A DNA stretch of 9,716 nt, taken from NCBI GenBank assembly GCA_040391865.1, contig JBEBWZ010000128.1:1-9716 (forward strand), given 5' to 3'. A program made the translations under genes and the position numbers. Source of the stretch: Solimonas sp040391865. GTDB lineage: Bacteria; Pseudomonadota; Gammaproteobacteria; Nevskiales; Nevskiaceae. The notes under the pieces were generated by a model. That model did no database searches. It was not told the origin of the DNA and saw only the letters and a list, made by a program, of their open reading frames with translations. Below, piece by piece: positions 5,608 through 9,716 of the stretch; positions within the stretch are counted from its first letter, which is position 1; each line of letters opens with the position of its first letter.

Positions 5608-6783
5608 ATGTTCAAAGTTCAGACCCTCAACAACATTTCCATCAACGGCCTCGAGCGTCTGCCGCGCGAGCGTTACGAGATCGCTTCCGAGATCCAGAAT
5701 CCGGATGCGGTGCTGGTGCGCTCGGCCGATATGCACAAGCTCGATATTCCGGCGTCGGTCAAGGCGATCGGCCGTGCCGGCGCGGGCACCAACAACATTC
5801 CGGTCGCGGCGTTGAGCAAGCGCGGCGTGCCGGTGTTCAACGCGCCGGGTGCCAACTCGAACGCGGTCAAGGAGCTGGTGCTGGCGTCGATGTTCCTCGC
5901 GGCGCGCAACATCCCGCAGGCGCTGGATTTCGTGAAGAAGCTGGACGGCGACGACAAGGCGATGCACGAAGCGGTCGAAGCCGGCAAGAAGAAATTCGTC
6001 GGCTTCGAGTTGCCGGGACGCACCCTGGGCGTGATCGGCCTCGGCGCGATCGGCGTCAAGGTGGCGAACGCGGCGCTGGAACTGGGCATGACCGTCTACG
6101 GTTTCGACCCGGCGATGACCGTGCAGAACGCCTGGGCGCTGAACTCCGGTGTGCGCCAGGCGCTGTCGGTGGACGACCTGGTGTCGAAATCGCAGTTCAT
6201 TTCGGTGCACGTGCCGCTGCTTGACGCGACCCGCGGCCTGATCAATGCCGAGCGCCTGAAGCTGATGAAGAAGCAGGGCGTGATTCTGAACTTTGCGCGC
6301 GATGCAATCGTCGATGAAACGGCGGTGATCGAAGCGCTGAACGCCGGCACTCTGCACGCCTATGCCTGCGACTTCCCGTCGAATGCGCTGAAGGGCCATC
6401 CGCGCGTGATCGCGACGCCGCATCTGGGCGCCAGCACCGGCGAAGCCGAAGACAACTGCGCGGTGATGGTGGCCGATCAGCTGCGGGACTTCCTGGAATC
6501 CGGCAACGTCCGCAACTCGGTCAACTTCCCCGAGGCGGTGATGGCGCTGCTGCCGGGCAAGACCCGTCTGTGCATCGTCAACCAGAACGTGCCGAACATG
6601 GTGGGACAGATTTCGACCACGCTGGCCAAGTACAGCCTCAACATCGCCGACCTGCTGAACAAGTCGCGCGGTGATCTGGCCTATACCATCGTCGATCTCG
6701 ACCAGCCGATCGGCGCCGAGGCACTGCAGGACCTGGGCAGCATCCAGGGCGTGCTCTCGACCCGGGTGATCGACGCGCGCTAA
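5608..6783 (+). CDS. serA: D-3-phosphoglycerate dehydrogenase, short ACT-containing type
   Basis: SerA oxidises 3-phosphoglycerate to 3-phosphohydroxypyruvate with NAD+, the first step of serine synthesis. The product has 391 residues (E. coli 410). The D-2-hydroxyacid dehydrogenase fold shows RAGAGTNNIPV (56-66), the Rossmann loop GLGAIG (144-149), HVPLLDATRGLI (201-212), catalytic R231 in NFARDAIVD and catalytic H272 in PHLGAST. An ACT domain fills about 320-391 (LCIVNQNVPNMVGQISTTLAKYSLNI), probably the serine feedback site. The canonical Glu of the R/E/H set (DVFPxEP in E. coli) is not present: the aligned stretch is CDFPSNALKG, with Asn259 at or next to that position. The ATG at 5608 has only a weak GAGAAAAG Shine-Dalgarno. 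Other D-2-hydroxyacid dehydrogenases are conceivable, but the ACT domain and serC neighbour favour SerA. Confidence 0.92.
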   Translation: MFKVQTLNNISINGLERLPRERYEIASEIQNPDAVLVRSADMHKLDIPASVKAIGRAGAGTNNIPVAALSKRGVPVFNAPGANSNAVKELVLASMFLAARNIPQALDFVKKLDGDDKAMHEAVEAGKKKFVGFELPGRTLGVIGLGAIGVKVANAALELGMTVYGFDPAMTVQNAWALNSGVRQALSVDDLVSKSQFISVHVPLLDATRGLINAERLKLMKKQGVILNFARDAIVDETAVIEALNAGTLHAYACDFPSNALKGHPRVIATPHLGASTGEAEDNCAVMVADQLRDFLESGNVRNSVNFPEAVMALLPGKTRLCIVNQNVPNMVGQISTTLAKYSLNIADLLNKSRGDLAYTIVDLDQPIGAEALQDLGSIQGVLSTRVIDAR

Positions 6784-6807
6784 GCGCCAGCGGCATTTGT
6801 TGATCCG

Positions 6808-6851
6808 GGCGCCAGACCCACCGAGCGGCTTCAGTGCGTCTGGCGTCTTTT
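6808..6851 (+). terminator. Rho-independent terminator after serA
   Basis: CGCCAGAC (6810-6817) pairs with GTCTGGCG (6838-6845). The stem extends by a G-U and a G-C pair to 10 bp (6808-6847), and TCTTTT follows directly (6846-6851). The loop is 20 nt, rather large. It lies 25 nt after the serA stop and probably ends the serC-serA transcript, which means pheA needs its own promoter in 6852-6963. Confidence 0.7.
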
Positions 6852-6963
6852 CAGTGGCTCCGAGCGCGTTGCGGCGGAGCAAAATTGACCTTCCGGGCGC
6901 ACGTTCAAAGCCGTTCCCGTTAAACTTGCGCCCCTTTGCGTCACTTGCGCGAGACGGCCGTAC

Positions 6964-8067
6964 ATGAAACCGCAGACCCTCGATGAGGCCCGGCAACAGA
7001 TCGATGCCCTGGATGAACAGATCCAGAGCCTGATTTCGCGTCGTGCGCGTATTGCCCAGGGCGTTGCCCAGATCAAGCAGAACATGGGCGATCGCGGCGA
7101 TCATTACCGTCCCGCACGGGAGGCCGAAGTGCTGCGGCGGGTGATTGCCCGCAACAAGGGGCCGGAGGGCGGGCCGCTGACCGATGAAGCGATGGCGCGC
7201 CTGATGCGCGAGGTGATGTCCGCCTGCCTGTCGCTGGAATCGCCGCTGACGGTGGCCTATCTCGGCCCCGAAGGCACCTATACCCAGGCGGCGGTGCTCA
7301 AGCATTTCGGCGAAGCGGTGACCGCGCGCCCGAACCATGCGATCGACGAGATCTTCCGCGAAGTCGAGTCCGGCGCGGCCGACTATGGCGTGGTCCCGGT
7401 TGAGAACTCGATCGGCGGCGTGGTCAGTCATACGCTCGACGAACTGGCCCAAACCAAGCTGAAGATCTGCGGTGAAGTGACCCTGCCGGTGCATCACCAT
7501 CTGCTGTCCAGCGAAACCGATCTGGCGGCGATCGCCACGGTCTACGCGCACCCGCAATCGTTCGCGCAATGCCGTAAGTGGCTGGATGCACGTCTGCCGC
7601 GCGCCAATCGCGAAACGGTTTCCAGCAATGGGCAGGCAGCGCGACAGGCGCGGGACGAGGGGCAGGGCGTGGCAGCGATCGCCAGCGTCCAGGCCGGCCA
7701 TCTCAATGGCCTCAACATCCTCGCGTCGAACATCGAGGATGACCCGAGCAACGCCACGCGCTTCCTGATCATCGGCAAGCACGAACCGGCAGCGACCGGG
7801 CAGGACATCACCTCGGTGGTGCTGTCGGCGCACCGCAATCAGCCGGGGGCGCTGTTCAAGCTGCTGCACCCGTTTGCCGAGGCCAGCCTCGATCTGACGC
7901 GAATCGAATCGCGCCCGGTCAAGGGCTCTGCGGTCCAGGATTATTTCTTCTTCATCGACTTTGCCGGTCATATCAATGACGGCGGCATTCGTCAGGTGCT
8001 CGAAGCGGTACGCGGTGAAGCGGCGTTCTTCAAGATTCTGGGGTCTTATCCCCGGGCCGTACTGTAG
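6964..8067 (+). CDS. pheA: Bifunctional chorismate mutase / prephenate dehydratase (P-protein)
   Basis: PheA converts chorismate to prephenate and then to phenylpyruvate, committing carbon to phenylalanine. The product has 367 residues, close to the Pseudomonas protein. Residues 1-92 are an AroQ-type helical chorismate mutase: LDEARQQIDALDEQIQSLISRRARIAQGVAQIK with R10, R27 and K38, then YRPAREAEVL with R52/E53. Residues about 96-272 are the prephenate dehydratase: AYLGPEGTYTQAA (98-110), GVVPVENSIGG (142-152), and the catalytic NATRF (263-267, T265). An ACT regulatory domain follows (283-367) with the Phe-binding motifs GAL (295-297) and ESRP (315-318), so feedback inhibition by phenylalanine is expected. 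The Shine-Dalgarno is weak (GAGACGG, 6951-6957). No Phe-rich leader peptide or attenuator was seen upstream. hisC follows after 23 nt. Confidence 0.97.
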   Translation: MKPQTLDEARQQIDALDEQIQSLISRRARIAQGVAQIKQNMGDRGDHYRPAREAEVLRRVIARNKGPEGGPLTDEAMARLMREVMSACLSLESPLTVAYLGPEGTYTQAAVLKHFGEAVTARPNHAIDEIFREVESGAADYGVVPVENSIGGVVSHTLDELAQTKLKICGEVTLPVHHHLLSSETDLAAIATVYAHPQSFAQCRKWLDARLPRANRETVSSNGQAARQARDEGQGVAAIASVQAGHLNGLNILASNIEDDPSNATRFLIIGKHEPAATGQDITSVVLSAHRNQPGALFKLLHPFAEASLDLTRIESRPVKGSAVQDYFFFIDFAGHINDGGIRQVLEAVRGEAAFFKILGSYPRAVL

Positions 8068-8090
8068 ACGGCGTGATTCAGGTCTGACCC

Positions 8091-9224
8091 ATGACATCCA
8101 AGCTCTCGCAGAATGCGGCCCACGGCGTCCTTTCACTGGAGGCCTATTCGCCGGGCATGCCGCTGGAAGAACTGCAGCGCCGTCTCGGCATCAGCGATGC
8201 GATCAAGCTGGCATCGAACGAGAATCCGCTGGGCATCAGCCCCAAGGTCACGGCTGCGCTCGGTGCCGCGCTGGGCGACAGCAATCTGGCGCTGTATCCC
8301 GATGGCGGTGGTTTCAGCCTGAAGCGGAAGCTCGCGGAATTCCACGGCATCGACGCCAGCCGTGTCACCCTGGGCAACGGCTCCAACGACATCATCGAAT
8401 TGCTGGGCCGGGTATTCCTCGGCCGTGATCGCGCGGCGCTGTTTTCGGCACACGCGTTTGCCGTCTATTCGCTGATCACGCAGGCGCAGGATGCACGCGC
8501 GGTCGTGGTTCCGGCGCGCGCGGCGTCGGATGCGCAGCCTTACGGCCACGATCTGGCGGCGTTTGCACAAGCACTTCAGGCCGATCCCGAAGTGTCGCTG
8601 GTGTTCATCGCCAACCCCAACAATCCCACCGGCACCTGGCTGGCGGCGGCAGAGATCGAGCAGTTCCTGCAGCAGGTGCCACCGCAGGTGATCGTGGCGC
8701 TGGACGAGGCCTATTACGAATTCATGGATCCGGCGCTGCGCGGCGATGTGCGCAGCTGGCTGGACCGCTATCCGAATCTGGTGGTGTTCCGCACGTTCTC
8801 GAAGGCCTACGGCCTGGCCGGTCTGCGTGTCGGCTATTCCCTGTCCAGTCCGGAACTCGCGGATCTGCTGAACCGCGTGCGCCAGCCGTTCAACAACAAC
8901 AGCCTGGCGCTGCTGGCGGCGGAAGTGGCACTGGCCGATCAGGATTTCGTGCGGAAAACGGTGGCGCTGAATACGCGCGAGCGCACGCGGGTGACGACGG
9001 CGTTGCGGGCGATGGGGCTGACGGTGCTGCCGTCGCAGGGGAATTTCCTCGCGATCGGTTTCGGTCGCGATGCGCAGCCGATCAACCAGGGCTTGCTGGA
9101 GCGCGGCATCATCATTCGCCCGATTGCCGGTTATGCGCTGCCGCAGTTTCTGCGCGTCAGTCTCGGTACGGAAGCGCAGAACGATCGCTTCCTGTCGGCC
9201 TTGAGCGCGGTACTGGCGCAATGA
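8091..9224 (+). CDS. hisC: Histidinol-phosphate aminotransferase of the HisC2 type, likely also acting on aromatic substrates
   Basis: This is a fold-type I PLP aminotransferase of 377 residues. It shows KLASNENPLG (39-48), YPDGGGFSLKRKLA (69-82), LGNGSNDII (94-102), ANPNNPTGT (174-182), D205 and Y208 in LDEAYYEF, the PLP lysine K238 in FRTFSKAYGLAGLRVGY with R246 binding the cofactor phosphate, and the substrate-carboxylate arginine R355 in QFLRVSLGT. Family members swap histidinol phosphate with imidazole acetol phosphate using glutamate. The copy between pheA and tyrA (hisC2 in Pseudomonas) is widely thought to serve Phe/Tyr synthesis, which I infer here from position and not from sequence. 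The ATG at 8091 has an AGG-type Shine-Dalgarno 8 nt upstream, and the N-terminus matches HisC2 relatives. Its stop overlaps the tyrA start (ATGA). Confidence 0.93.
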   Translation: MTSKLSQNAAHGVLSLEAYSPGMPLEELQRRLGISDAIKLASNENPLGISPKVTAALGAALGDSNLALYPDGGGFSLKRKLAEFHGIDASRVTLGNGSNDIIELLGRVFLGRDRAALFSAHAFAVYSLITQAQDARAVVVPARAASDAQPYGHDLAAFAQALQADPEVSLVFIANPNNPTGTWLAAAEIEQFLQQVPPQVIVALDEAYYEFMDPALRGDVRSWLDRYPNLVVFRTFSKAYGLAGLRVGYSLSSPELADLLNRVRQPFNNNSLALLAAEVALADQDFVRKTVALNTRERTRVTTALRAMGLTVLPSQGNFLAIGFGRDAQPINQGLLERGIIIRPIAGYALPQFLRVSLGTEAQNDRFLSALSAVLAQ

Positions 9225-9716
9225 TCGTGCGCCATCTGGCAGTCATCGGCCTAGGCCTGATCGGCAGCTCGTTTGCGCGGGCCCTGCGTGCAGCGGGGCA
9301 GGTCGGGCAGGTCAGCGGCTACGACCCGGACCCGGCGCAACGCGATGCGGCGCTGGGACTGGGCATCGTCGATGCCGCCCCGGCGACGGCGGCTGAAGCG
9401 GTGCGCGATGCCGATGTCGTGGTGCTGGCGGTGCCGGTGATGCGTACCGCCGAAGCGGTCGCCGAATTCTGGACGGCCCTGCGGCCGGATGCGGTGGTGA
9501 CCGATGTCGGCAGCACCAAACAGTCGGTGTTGGCCGACGTGCAGCGTGTTTGTGGCGAACTGCCGCCGCGCTTCGTCGCCGGCCACCCGATTGCCGGCAC
9601 CGAGAAGAGCGGGGCGGGGCACAGTCAGGCGGAGTTGTTCCGCAACCATCGCGTGATCCTGACGCCGCATCCGCAGCAGGATGCCGCCGAACGAGCCCAC
9701 AAATGCTGCCGCGAAC
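9221..9716 (+). CDS. tyrA: Prephenate dehydrogenase, 3'-truncated by the window end
   Basis: TyrA oxidatively decarboxylates prephenate to 4-hydroxyphenylpyruvate for tyrosine. The visible 165 residues hold the Rossmann loop GLGLIGSS (10-17), an acidic end to beta-2 (GYDPD, D35) that favours NAD+ over NADP+, LAVPV (69-73), TDVGSTK (94-100) with S98, the catalytic histidine in AGHPIAGTEKSG (H122), and LFRNHRVILTPH. The start ATG at 9221 overlaps the hisC stop as ATGA, so translation is coupled. The prephenate-binding arginine and the helical C-terminal domain are beyond the window, as is any fusion to aroA such as the one known in Pseudomonas. The last dozen residues (ERAHKCCRE) look less like the family than the rest. 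Confidence 0.93.
   Translation, partial: MIVRHLAVIGLGLIGSSFARALRAAGQVGQVSGYDPDPAQRDAALGLGIVDAAPATAAEAVRDADVVVLAVPVMRTAEAVAEFWTALRPDAVVTDVGSTKQSVLADVQRVCGELPPRFVAGHPIAGTEKSGAGHSQAELFRNHRVILTPHPQQDAAERAHKCCRE

Noticed and set aside
6885..6926. TTGACC (6885) and TAAACT (6921) as a pheA promoter
   Set aside because: They are 30 nt apart, far from the usual 16-18, and neither has a good partner at proper spacing. A pheA promoter should exist in this gap but I cannot place it.
5587..8136. An 849-codon open frame on the minus strand across serA and pheA
   Set aside because: It lies antisense to two clearly identified enzymes, runs through the terminator and intergenic region, and is rich in Arg/His/Gln in the way antisense frames of GC-rich genes are. 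No recognisable domain.
8133..9221. A 362-codon minus-strand frame opposite hisC
   Set aside because: Exact shadow of a well-supported aminotransferase gene; Arg/Gln/His-rich with no domain seen.

Overview
The window is 9.7 kb of GC-rich DNA with every supported gene on the + strand. It carries a conserved chromosomal housekeeping block: gyrA (5'-truncated), two unrecognised genes, a VapBC-like toxin-antitoxin pair, serC, a short-type serA, pheA, a hisC2-type aminotransferase, and tyrA (3'-truncated). In Pseudomonas the order gyrA-serC-pheA-hisC2-tyrA/aroA is known, so this is the same neighbourhood with extra genes between gyrA and serC and with serA between serC and pheA. The gene order, GC content and protein sequences suggest a gammaproteobacterium, probably near Xanthomonadales/Nevskiales. 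That placement is inference from memory of families, not a search.

Region 1 (1-3662): the body and C-terminal domain of DNA gyrase subunit A, followed 9 nt later by an 81-codon gene of unknown function. Two nt after that comes a helical-repeat protein gene whose reading frame breaks near 3300-3317. Its second half (to 3662) continues the same repeat pattern one frame away, so the gene looks frameshifted, or carries a sequencing error.

Region 2 (3663-4386): a short intergenic stretch with a perfect 6-bp-arm palindrome, then a ribbon-helix-helix antitoxin and a PIN-domain toxin overlapping by 4 nt (GTGA). This is the only accessory module seen.

Region 3 (4387-6851): an AT-rich leader, serC, a 96-nt spacer holding a 16-bp perfect inverted repeat built from 7-nt CCTCAC/GTGAGG units, serA, and a Rho-independent terminator. 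SerA makes 3-phosphohydroxypyruvate and SerC transaminates it to phosphoserine, so two consecutive serine-pathway steps are adjacent.

Region 4 (6852-9716): pheA, hisC and tyrA, closely spaced (23-nt gap, then a 4-nt ATGA overlap). They form an aromatic amino acid operon: chorismate to prephenate to phenylpyruvate (PheA), prephenate to 4-hydroxyphenylpyruvate (TyrA), and an aminotransferase able in principle to finish Phe/Tyr as well as act on histidinol phosphate.

No RNA genes, CRISPR arrays, insertion sequences or phage genes were seen. I found no clearly new multi-gene system. The best leads are the repeat-built hairpin in the serA leader, the unknown gene pair behind gyrA with its frameshift, the toxin-antitoxin operator, and the altered catalytic position in SerA.
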